Part shown: positions 20,625 through 27,086 of the stretch, piece by piece
Position numbering within the stretch: the first letter of the stretch is position 1
Layout: the number at the start of each line of letters is the position of its first letter
Assembly: GCA_016290135.1 (NCBI GenBank)
Contig: JAEESW010000021.1
Span: 1 to 39,048, forward strand
Direction: 5' to 3'
From: a bacterium
GTDB taxonomy: Bacteria > UBP6 > UBA1177
DNA: 39,048 bases
The notes under the pieces: generated by a model
The model's database searches: none
What the model was told of the DNA's origin: nothing
The model's input: the letters and a program-made list of their open reading frames with translations, nothing else
Made by a program: the position numbers and the translations under genes

Positions 20625-23076
20625 ATACTCAATTCAGGAAATAAATTCCATTGCAAAAGATATGAAATACGAAGCTCTTTACTGGGCTTTGGGGTTCGAA
20701 AAAAAAGACTCCGGCGTTTTTAAGAAACAGTATGCCGAAGGCTGTTCCGGAGAAATTGATTCAGAAAAACAATCCGCCAGTTTTGACGGAATAGACAAAA
20801 CTATCGCGCTGAAGACTCACGAATCTTTCGTCGTGCTCGAATGTCTGGACAAACTTCTCTCCATGGGGTATCAGCCGGAAGAAATCTCTCTGTTTTCGGA
20901 GACCGGTTTCGATATTCAGTGTTCCGATTTGAAAATCGCATGTTTCGAATGGAATCACATCGAAAAAAATATCAAACAAACCCCGGTTTTCCCAAAGACC
21001 AAACTCATCCATTATCAGTCAAGGCTCGTGAGCGGACTTATCGAGCGGGAATATTTTGTAAAAAATCACGAAAACAAACTCTATACTTCAGGCATTTTTG
21101 AACTGGAAGAAAAAGCAGAAGAATACCGCCTTGCCAATCCTAAAGCTGTAAAATCAGAGGATTTTATCATCAAAGGAACAAAAGTTCTGGAATATACCGG
21201 TCACAAGAAACACGTCATCGTTCCCGAAGGAGTAACGGATCTTGCATCATGTCTTTTCTGGGACAATCAGGAAATAGAAGAAGTGATGCTACCGGAATCT
21301 TTGGTAAACATCGGCGGAGACACTTTTTACAACTGCAAAAATCTGCTGAAGGCAAACATTCCGGCCCATGTGAAAGTTATGGGGAACAATCCTTTTGCCG
21401 GATGTCCCAAAATCAAAATCACAAATAATTCAAGTAGCTTTCAAATGGAAGACGGGGTTTTGTACGACAAAAATTTCTCCAAACTCATCTACTATCCGGT
21501 CTCCAGAAAAGAGAAATCCTACCAAATAAAATCCGGCACAAAGATCATAGGCAAACATTCGTTTTTCCTATGCAGCAATCTTACCGAACTTACGATCCCC
21601 GAATCTGTAATAAAGCTAGAGAACAACCCTTTTTCCGGCTGCGACAAGCTGAGCATTGACAACAGGTCGGCTTCATACAAAATCATCGACAAAGTTATTT
21701 ACGACAAGGATTTTTCTTCCGTTATCGGATGCCTGAATTCTATAAAAATAGAGGAACTGCGTTTAAGAAATGTGAAAAAAATCTGCCGCAACTCTTTCTG
21801 GAACTGCAAAGGAATCAAAAAAATCATCCTTCCGGAAACTTTGGAAACCATCGGCTACAATCCGTTTGTCGGATGCTCTGGAATCGAATTCGTGTCAGAA
21901 TCGGAAAATTTCGTGGTCGAAAACGGTCTTCTTCTTTCAAAAGACAGAAGCAAACTGATCTGCTGTCCGGCAAAATTCGCCATCGGAGAAATTCATATCC
22001 CGGACAGTGTCACGAATCTGGAGCGGGGAGCATTCTCGGGATGCGGCAAAATGACCTCGATAAACCTTCACAATGTTTCCATCATAGGCAAAACCTGCTT
22101 CACGAACTGCGATTCCCTGAAAACCGTTTACTGCTCCGATCTTGTTGCCTATATCGGGGAGTGGGCTTTCGCTCATTGCAGAAACTTGTCGGAAATTTCA
22201 GTTTTCCAAGAGTGCTTCATCGACAAAAATGTTGTTTCCAACACTCCTGCAAAAATTACTCTCAGAAACATCCGTTCAAATTATGTGATCGAATCAGACA
22301 ACCTTTTTACGCTGAAATCCATGATAAAAAACTACGAAGGCAAAATAAAAGCGATACTGATCGACCCTCCTTACAACTCGCACATAGACTACATCGGTTA
22401 TAAAGATGAATACGAGGGCTCCGGATACGAAAAATTTATGGAAGAGCGTGTCGAACTTAGTAAAAAACTGCTTTCGGAAGACGGTTTCCTGGTCATAAAT
22501 ATTGACGATAACGGTTTGGACGACATCGTGAAAGTATGCAAACGAATTTTCGGCGAAATGAATGTCTCTGTCAAAAAATGGAAGAAAAAGCATGAGTTTT
22601 TTGATGTCAACAGAGTTGTTTTAAATCCCAACAAAATCCAGACCGATTACGAATTTATAATTTTTGTGAGAAAATCGGAGAAATCTGTTCTGAACAAAAT
22701 CATGCAGCCTTATCTCGAAAACGGTAAACTGAAAGAAACACTATCCGGTGTGCCTGAGATCTTCGACTGTTTCGGAACGACTTCTTCCGCAAAAGATGAA
22801 ATCGCGGAAATTTTCGGCAGGAGAGATTATTTCTCGACCCCTAAGCCTGTGAAATTAATGAAAGAACTTGTCCGTGCCACAACAAAGAGTGATTCCATAG
22901 TCATGGACTTTTTTGCAGGAAGCGGAACTACCGGACAGGCAGTTTTTGAACTAAACAGGGAAGATAACGGAAACCGGCATTTTATCCTGATTTCGAACAG
23001 CGAATCCGATATTTGCAGAAATATCACAATGAAACGGATGGATAGCATCGGTGCTGAATACACCGCGTTATACTGA
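20617..23076 (+). CDS. Fusion of leucine-rich repeats with a Mod-type DNA methyltransferase
   Basis: An 819-residue protein with three parts. Residues 1-190 show no clear family; residues 60-115 resemble the N-terminal nuclease-like region of some restriction-modification proteins but lack a full catalytic set. Residues about 195-545 are BspA-type (LRR_5) leucine-rich repeats (for example VIVPEGVTDLA, EVMLPESLVNIGGDTFYNC, KIILPETLETIG and IHIPDSVTNLERGAFSGC). Residues about 555-819 are a beta-class DNA adenine methyltransferase like Mod of type III systems: DPPY at 583-586 (catalytic motif IV), SEDGFLVINIDDN, a target-recognition stretch at about 645-735, STPKPVKLM, and FAGSGTT at 766-772 (AdoMet-binding motif I). 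It is the last gene of the nrdG operon and overlaps the kinase gene by 8 nt. No Res helicase/nuclease partner is present. BspA-type repeats are normally extracellular, so their fusion to a cytoplasmic DNA-modifying enzyme is odd; there is no signal peptide. Confidence 0.9.
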   Translation: MPKYSIQEINSIAKDMKYEALYWALGFEKKDSGVFKKQYAEGCSGEIDSEKQSASFDGIDKTIALKTHESFVVLECLDKLLSMGYQPEEISLFSETGFDIQCSDLKIACFEWNHIEKNIKQTPVFPKTKLIHYQSRLVSGLIEREYFVKNHENKLYTSGIFELEEKAEEYRLANPKAVKSEDFIIKGTKVLEYTGHKKHVIVPEGVTDLASCLFWDNQEIEEVMLPESLVNIGGDTFYNCKNLLKANIPAHVKVMGNNPFAGCPKIKITNNSSSFQMEDGVLYDKNFSKLIYYPVSRKEKSYQIKSGTKIIGKHSFFLCSNLTELTIPESVIKLENNPFSGCDKLSIDNRSASYKIIDKVIYDKDFSSVIGCLNSIKIEELRLRNVKKICRNSFWNCKGIKKIILPETLETIGYNPFVGCSGIEFVSESENFVVENGLLLSKDRSKLICCPAKFAIGEIHIPDSVTNLERGAFSGCGKMTSINLHNVSIIGKTCFTNCDSLKTVYCSDLVAYIGEWAFAHCRNLSEISVFQECFIDKNVVSNTPAKITLRNIRSNYVIESDNLFTLKSMIKNYEGKIKAILIDPPYNSHIDYIGYKDEYEGSGYEKFMEERVELSKKLLSEDGFLVINIDDNGLDDIVKVCKRIFGEMNVSVKKWKKKHEFFDVNRVVLNPNKIQTDYEFIIFVRKSEKSVLNKIMQPYLENGKLKETLSGVPEIFDCFGTTSSAKDEIAEIFGRRDYFSTPKPVKLMKELVRATTKSDSIVMDFFAGSGTTGQAVFELNREDNGNRHFILISNSESDICRNITMKRMDSIGAEYTALY

Positions 23077-23090
23077 GTTCTGCTATAACC

Positions 23091-24851
23091 CTATATTCTG
23101 GTTTTTTTGATGCATTCGAGCAGATATTTGCAGCAGTCGAGAGTTTTTTCCTTATATTCCTCTTTCAGAAGTTCATCATTGTTATGCTGATAAGGGTTTC
23201 TCGCCCTTTTCAAATGATCGGCTGCTTTTTTAAATTTGTCGTATTCTTCAAATATTTCTCCTAAATTCAGATTGAAATACTCCAATTCACACAGCAAAAA
23301 CAAACCTCTGGTATTTATCGCTTCAAGAATGGTGATTTCTGCGTCAGGTTTCATACTGGCTGAATTCTTCATCTTATCTTTCAGCTTTATTGCTTCTTCT
23401 AAACAATATGAAAGAGAATATTCCTCCATTGTGTAAGTTTTACCCGTATTTTTATCTGTACAAGGCTTAGCGTTTTTTCTCGGAATGTCGTTTGGATAGA
23501 AATAGTTTTGCATTTTCTGCCGAGTCTTTTCAGAGATTTTCAAAATATACTTTTCAGCAATCCTTTTTTCCCAATCTTCTTCGGAATATACTTTTTTCAA
23601 TCGGGATTTCAGAATAGCTCTCATTCCGGTCTCCGTATCGTGCCAGAGCGGGAAGAAATTTATATCCCGTTCTTTCATTTTCATGTATTCATACAGTTTC
23701 CCGGAGATAATTTTCGGATTTTTTCTGCCATCAAGAATTCCGTAATCATATAAAGTGTCAATATCGATCTGAGTGCACTTTTCATCCATAGGACCGAAAA
23801 CTATCTGATATAGCTTGTTCTTCAGCTCTTCTCCCAACAAATTAAGTATTGCCTCAAATTCAGGATATATAATTTTTGCTTTTTCCCTGAATATTGTCTC
23901 CATATCCGCAGGTTTGCCATCGTCTTTTTCCGCTTTATACTCTGCCAGAATAATATCTGACCAGTACGGATGACCTCCGGTAAAACATTTAAGAAGAGCT
24001 CGTTCTTCATCATTCAGTTCAATACCTAAAGTTGCGTTGCAACGATAATAATTGACGAGTTCTTTATCAGAAAATCCTCGAAGATACAGTTTGTTGTCAC
24101 CGATGAAATCCAGATCCTCCACTGATGTTTCAGATACAATAACAAAAGTTGCATCGTATTTCGGATTAGTCACCAATTCTTTGAGAACAGTAAAAAAACG
24201 TTTGCGATTTTTAAACAGTTCTGAAGACTTATAAAAATCATCGACAATACATAGGACCCTTTTTTTATAACTTTTTATTGTGTCGAAAAATTTGCATAAA
24301 GTATCTTCCCCGTCATTTTCTATATTTTCGCTTTGGATTTTTTCATTTAATCGAAACAGATTGCTACTATAACCCCAAGAACTATTTTCTCTTTTAATGA
24401 TTTCACAAATTTTTTTAGCCATATTTTTGAAAAATATATCAGCAGAATCTGAGATACCGGCCAATATTTTTACTACTATGATATTATTGTTTTGGTAATA
24501 TTCTTCAGTTTTAGACTCAAACACATTGTAAATCAGAGAGGATTTCCCGATTTTCCGCATTCCGACTACATTCACAGAACGACACTGCCTGATCGTTCTG
24601 GCAAACAATTCCTTTTCTATTTCTTTTCTTTGGATATAGGCTTTTCCCTCCATAATATTACCGACATTTTTAAATCGGCTTTCTTCTTCTCCGGAAATTT
24701 TTTCAGAGATTTGCTTTTTACGTGATTGTGATTTTTTCTCGAACAGGCGTCCCAAAAAGAATGCAATAATAGCAGATATAGCAGCTACTACTATGCCGAA
24801 AAAAACGGGAGAACCACCGTTACTGTTTCCAATTTTTTTCCTTTCCGCCAT
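23091..24851 (-). CDS. Membrane-anchored STAND-like NTPase with C-terminal HEPN motif
   Basis: A 586-residue protein. ATG at 24851 is preceded by GGGAG; a GTG at 24866 is less likely. Residues 15-34 form a single transmembrane helix, leaving the rest presumably in the cytoplasm. The P-loop NTPase domain has Walker A GMRKIGKS (98-104 region), Walker B VLCIVDD (199-205) and TGGHPYW (291-297), a signature of AAA-like/STAND ATPases. A winged-helix-like middle part follows. The C-terminal ~120 residues are helical and carry RNPYQH (Arg551...His556), the R-N-x3-H motif of HEPN RNases. STAND ATPases joined to HEPN are known among antiviral and abortive-infection systems; a threat-activated RNase is inferred here. 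It is transcribed divergently from the CARF-sigma pair and converges with the LRR-methyltransferase gene. It is noticeably A+T-rich compared with the surrounding genes. Confidence 0.78.
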   Translation of the reverse strand: MAERKKIGNSNGGSPVFFGIVVAAISAIIAFFLGRLFEKKSQSRKKQISEKISGEEESRFKNVGNIMEGKAYIQRKEIEKELFARTIRQCRSVNVVGMRKIGKSSLIYNVFESKTEEYYQNNNIIVVKILAGISDSADIFFKNMAKKICEIIKRENSSWGYSSNLFRLNEKIQSENIENDGEDTLCKFFDTIKSYKKRVLCIVDDFYKSSELFKNRKRFFTVLKELVTNPKYDATFVIVSETSVEDLDFIGDNKLYLRGFSDKELVNYYRCNATLGIELNDEERALLKCFTGGHPYWSDIILAEYKAEKDDGKPADMETIFREKAKIIYPEFEAILNLLGEELKNKLYQIVFGPMDEKCTQIDIDTLYDYGILDGRKNPKIISGKLYEYMKMKERDINFFPLWHDTETGMRAILKSRLKKVYSEEDWEKRIAEKYILKISEKTRQKMQNYFYPNDIPRKNAKPCTDKNTGKTYTMEEYSLSYCLEEAIKLKDKMKNSASMKPDAEITILEAINTRGLFLLCELEYFNLNLGEIFEEYDKFKKAADHLKRARNPYQHNNDELLKEEYKEKTLDCCKYLLECIKKTRI

Positions 24852-24918
24852 TGAATTCTCCCGCACCTCGAACCAAAACGGGGAAATATAAACAATCCGA
24901 AAAAAATTGAAAAAATTT

Positions 24919-24948
24919 TGTCAACTTCACTTTTTTTCGCCGCTTATA
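24919..24948 (+). promoter_or_regulatory. Island promoter motif, copy C (upstream of CARF-sigma operon)
   Basis: GTCAAC (24920-24925), 17 bp, then CTTATA (24943-24948), with a T-run ending TTTTC at 24938. It lies 85 nt before the CARF start codon, inside the divergent region shared with the STAND-HEPN gene. If the downstream sigma factor recognises this motif, the operon is self-activating. Confidence 0.75.
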
Positions 24949-25033
24949 TATAGCGTGAATGGTTCTTTTAGTTGCGAAAAATTTACAAACTTATAAAAAC
25001 AGACAGATTTATTTGTCTATTTGAGGTGAAAAA

Positions 25034-25654
25034 ATGAAAAAAATCTTATTTGTAACACTTCCGCTTAAAGGAAATTTGGAAAAACGCATCTACCCGGTTG
25101 ACGGCAACTCTCTGCTTGAGATCAAGGAGCCGATCTGTTTTGCAGCAACAGCTGCTCTGGTCAGCAAACTTAAAGCTGATGACGAAGTGAAAATCATACT
25201 TATCGAGACAAAAGGCGGCGAAAACGCAGGAAGCGAAAACGCAAAACTTTTTATCGATGAATTGAACCGATTCAACAAATCCGGCGCAAAAATCACCAAA
25301 GAGATCATTCCGACGGCGTTCGATCCTTCAAAAACCAATTTTCAGTTTCTCTTCAAAGCTTTGCTCAAAGAGCTGGAACATGATGCCGAAATTTATGCGG
25401 ACATAACATTCGGTCCGAAAACTCTGACCATGCTTCTGTTTTCTGTTTTTCAGTTCGCCGAGAAATTTTTCAACTGCTCCATAGGTTATATAGTTTATTC
25501 CAAGGTCGAATTCCAAAAGGGTGAAATTGTTAAAGGTTCAGAAATGATCTATGATGTAACTCCTATCTATCTCATGAACACTTTAACTAATTTAATGGAA
25601 GCTCCCGACAGTGACAGTGCGATCAGAACGCTTGAAGCATTGTTTGAGGAATAA
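25034..25654 (+). CDS. CARF-like sensor protein without an effector domain
   Basis: A 206-residue protein that looks like a stand-alone CARF (CRISPR-associated Rossmann fold) domain. It has a Rossmann beta-strand start (KKILFVTLP), a long mid-section, and the motif ADITFGPKTLTM (residues 122-133). The Asp-x-Thr-x-Gly-x-Lys core matches the ligand-site motif of Csm6/Csx1-type CARF proteins, which bind cyclic oligoadenylates. No HEPN, nuclease or HTH domain follows. The start has GAGGTG upstream. It lies 2 nt from the sigma-like gene, so the two are translated together, and the natural reading is that the CARF protein holds or activates the sigma-like protein in response to a nucleotide signal. 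No cas or cyclase gene is in view. CARF assignment rests on the motif and secondary-structure pattern and needs profile confirmation. Confidence 0.7.
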   Translation: MKKILFVTLPLKGNLEKRIYPVDGNSLLEIKEPICFAATAALVSKLKADDEVKIILIETKGGENAGSENAKLFIDELNRFNKSGAKITKEIIPTAFDPSKTNFQFLFKALLKELEHDAEIYADITFGPKTLTMLLFSVFQFAEKFFNCSIGYIVYSKVEFQKGEIVKGSEMIYDVTPIYLMNTLTNLMEAPDSDSAIRTLEALFEE

Positions 25655-25656
25655 CC

Positions 25657-26538
25657 ATGGACGAAATTTCCAACAAAATCAATGAACTTTATGAAGAATA
25701 TGCAAATATTTCAGATGCAGAAAATGCAGAAAAAGAAAAATTGGGGAAACGGCAGAAAATCATTGCTATTGTGTGGCAGTCCAAAAAAAATTACAAAGAG
25801 CGCTCTTTGGAAGTTGTTAAAACGGTCATAGATTCTCTGAAAGACTTTCCTGATTCCGATGACTGCAAAAAAGAAGGAGTGTTGTTCAGCCAGTATCTCA
25901 TATTTTCATTAAACAAGGTGATCAACACGGCAAAAGGCGAAGAAGCTTTAGAGCAAAGAACAGGCCTGTCTATTTCTGACTCGGATCACAGAAAAATACG
26001 CAGAATAAACCATTGCATCAAAGTTTTGCTTAGAATGAACCCTCTTCTGGAAGGAAATGCGATAATTGAGAAAGTAGCTGCAACACTAAAAGAGGACAAA
26101 TCCGAGATAAGAAGTCTTATAAGGCTGGCAAAAAGCGCATCTCTCGAACTTGAAATCCATAATGATGAAGATGATGAAACTGTCCTTGTGGAAGAAACCC
26201 ACGGGGATATGGTTGAAAAAAATCCTGTTGAAGAGATTTGCATTTTGCATGAAAGAGCGGAAAAAATCCTTTCGTACATAGATTCCGAGTGGAAAAAGAA
26301 ATCCGATCCGATGCTTTCGGAACTGCTTACAGTCTTTATTCTTAAACAGGATTTTAACGTTAAAGATTTGGTGAAATATGCTTTCATTGACAAAAAAATT
26401 TGTGCCGCCTATTCCAAAGATCCCAATCATAACCTTCCGCAAGATCAGGAAATCGCTAAGAAATATGAAAAAGACAAATCAATAGCAAGCCGTGCTCGTA
26501 AAGAGTTTCTAACAAAAATAGCTAAATCCAATCTCTGA
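25657..26538 (+). CDS. Divergent sigma70-family-like transcription factor
   Basis: A 293-residue protein laid out like a sigma factor with regions 2-4. Residues about 50-120 resemble region 2 and region 3 start: LFSQYLIFSLNKVINTA corresponds to the FSTYA...I..AI core, then IRRIN. Residues 125-205 resemble region 3: KVAATLKEDKSEIRSLIRLA, then SLELE, an acidic run, and NPVEE, like SLDxP...ED...SPEE in sigma70. Residues 262-290 form a C-terminal helix-turn-helix (QEIAKKYEKDKSIASRARKEF) like region 4. It is too diverged for a confident subgroup. It has an acidic linker at 165-190. The gene follows the CARF gene by 2 nt and is under island promoter copy C. The inference is that it directs RNA polymerase to the GTCAAC-N17-CTTAT promoters; an alternative is a sigma-like DNA-binding regulator that does not bind polymerase. 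Confidence 0.65.
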   Translation: MDEISNKINELYEEYANISDAENAEKEKLGKRQKIIAIVWQSKKNYKERSLEVVKTVIDSLKDFPDSDDCKKEGVLFSQYLIFSLNKVINTAKGEEALEQRTGLSISDSDHRKIRRINHCIKVLLRMNPLLEGNAIIEKVAATLKEDKSEIRSLIRLAKSASLELEIHNDEDDETVLVEETHGDMVEKNPVEEICILHERAEKILSYIDSEWKKKSDPMLSELLTVFILKQDFNVKDLVKYAFIDKKICAAYSKDPNHNLPQDQEIAKKYEKDKSIASRARKEFLTKIAKSNL

Positions 26539-26556
26539 AAAATTTTAAAAAATTCC

Positions 26557-26585
26557 GTCAACTCTCCCGTTTTTCACCCCTTATA
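26557..26585 (+). promoter_or_regulatory. Island promoter motif, copy D (upstream of second zinc-ribbon gene)
   Basis: GTCAAC (26557-26562), 17 bp, then CTTATA (26580-26585), with TTTTTC ending at 26575. From CTTATA onward the 35 nt are identical to copy A, while the spacer differs, so the two leaders are related but not a very recent copy of each other. Confidence 0.75.
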
Positions 26586-26613
26586 TGTTGTGTAGGCAGT
26601 TTGATTGACAACA
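26586..26613 (+). promoter_or_regulatory. Inverted repeat TGTTGT-N16-ACAACA in the leader of the second zinc-ribbon gene
   Basis: TGTTGT (26586-26591) and ACAACA (26608-26613) are an exact repeat of the arrangement at 15161-15188. The identical loop sequence suggests selection on the element or gene conversion. Confidence 0.5.
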
Positions 26614-26628
26614 AAAAAGGAGGAAAAC

Positions 26629-26922
26629 ATGAAAGACGGTTTCGAAAAAGAGATCAGATGCGAAAGCACTGGAAAGATCTGTTACAGGGAAAAAGAGGCG
26701 AGAACAACTCTCAACGGGGCAAAACATCATGGCAACAGATCAAAAAAGATCCCTAAAAGAATGTATTTATGCAAAGAATGCGGTTATTACCATCTCACAA
26801 GCCAGAAATCCGAAAACATCAGTTGCTCGAAACGCAATTACAATCAAAAGCGGAACAGAATCATCCTTTTTGAGTATAAAAAACTGTGGCGCGAAGAACG
26901 CTCCCTTTTTTCGGCCGCATAG
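26629..26922 (+). CDS. Small zinc-ribbon-like protein (97 aa), paralogue of 15202-15495
   Basis: 97 residues, the same length as its paralogue at 15202, with most positions conserved (for example IRCES-GKICY, NGAKHHGNR, LCKECGYYHLTSQKS, EYKKLWREE). ATG 26629 is chosen because AAAGGAGG lies 6 nt upstream and the paralogue starts at the same residue; an in-frame codon at 26605 falls inside the inverted repeat. The C-x2-C plus His pattern suggests a single small metal-binding site. It follows the CARF-sigma genes by 90 nt but has its own copy of the island promoter. It is likely controlled together with the paralogue; nucleic-acid binding is conjecture. Confidence 0.85.
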   Translation: MKDGFEKEIRCESTGKICYREKEARTTLNGAKHHGNRSKKIPKRMYLCKECGYYHLTSQKSENISCSKRNYNQKRNRIILFEYKKLWREERSLFSAA

Positions 26923-26965
26923 CATTTTTTTCGCCGCAAACACCTCAGAAAATCCCTTCCTGATC

Positions 26966-27076
26966 GGAATTTTGTGAAAAATTGCTCTAAAACAGCAGGA
27001 ATTTTGTGAAAAAACAGCAAAAAATAACTGGAATTTTGTGAAAATTGTGGTAAAAACTATCGGAATTTTGTGATGG
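26966..27076 (+). repeat. Four direct repeats of GGAATTTTGTGA at exactly 32-bp period
   Basis: Copies begin at 26966, 26998, 27030 and 27062. The first three extend to GGAATTTTGTGAAAA and the last reads GGAATTTTGTGATGG. The intervening A-rich sequences are only loosely alike. The period is close to three helical turns, so all copies face the same side of the DNA. The array ends 10 nt before the ATG of the AAA_14 ATPase, so it covers the promoter and leader of that gene. Confidence 0.9.
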
Positions 27077-27086
27077 AGTTGCGTAA

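Noticed and set aside
21729-22403. 224-codon plus-strand frame inside the LRR-methyltransferase gene
   Set aside because: It lies in an alternative frame within a gene whose domains are fully accounted for; it is His/Arg/Gln-rich nonsense without any motif.
24881-24925. TTGACA on the minus strand (complement of TGTCAA in copy C) as a divergent -35 for the STAND-HEPN gene
   Set aside because: The nearest -10-like sequence (TATATT) is 28 bp away, far too distant for a sigma70 promoter.
25000-25022. AGACA...TGTCT hairpin just before the CARF ribosome binding site, considered as a riboregulator
   Set aside because: Only five base pairs with an A/T-rich 8-nt loop; expected by chance in such A+T-rich sequence.
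26966-27076. Periodic repeats considered as a small CRISPR array
   Set aside because: Repeat cores of 12-15 bp with 17-20-bp A-rich spacers are too short for any CRISPR type, and the last repeat merges into a gene start; no cas genes are present.
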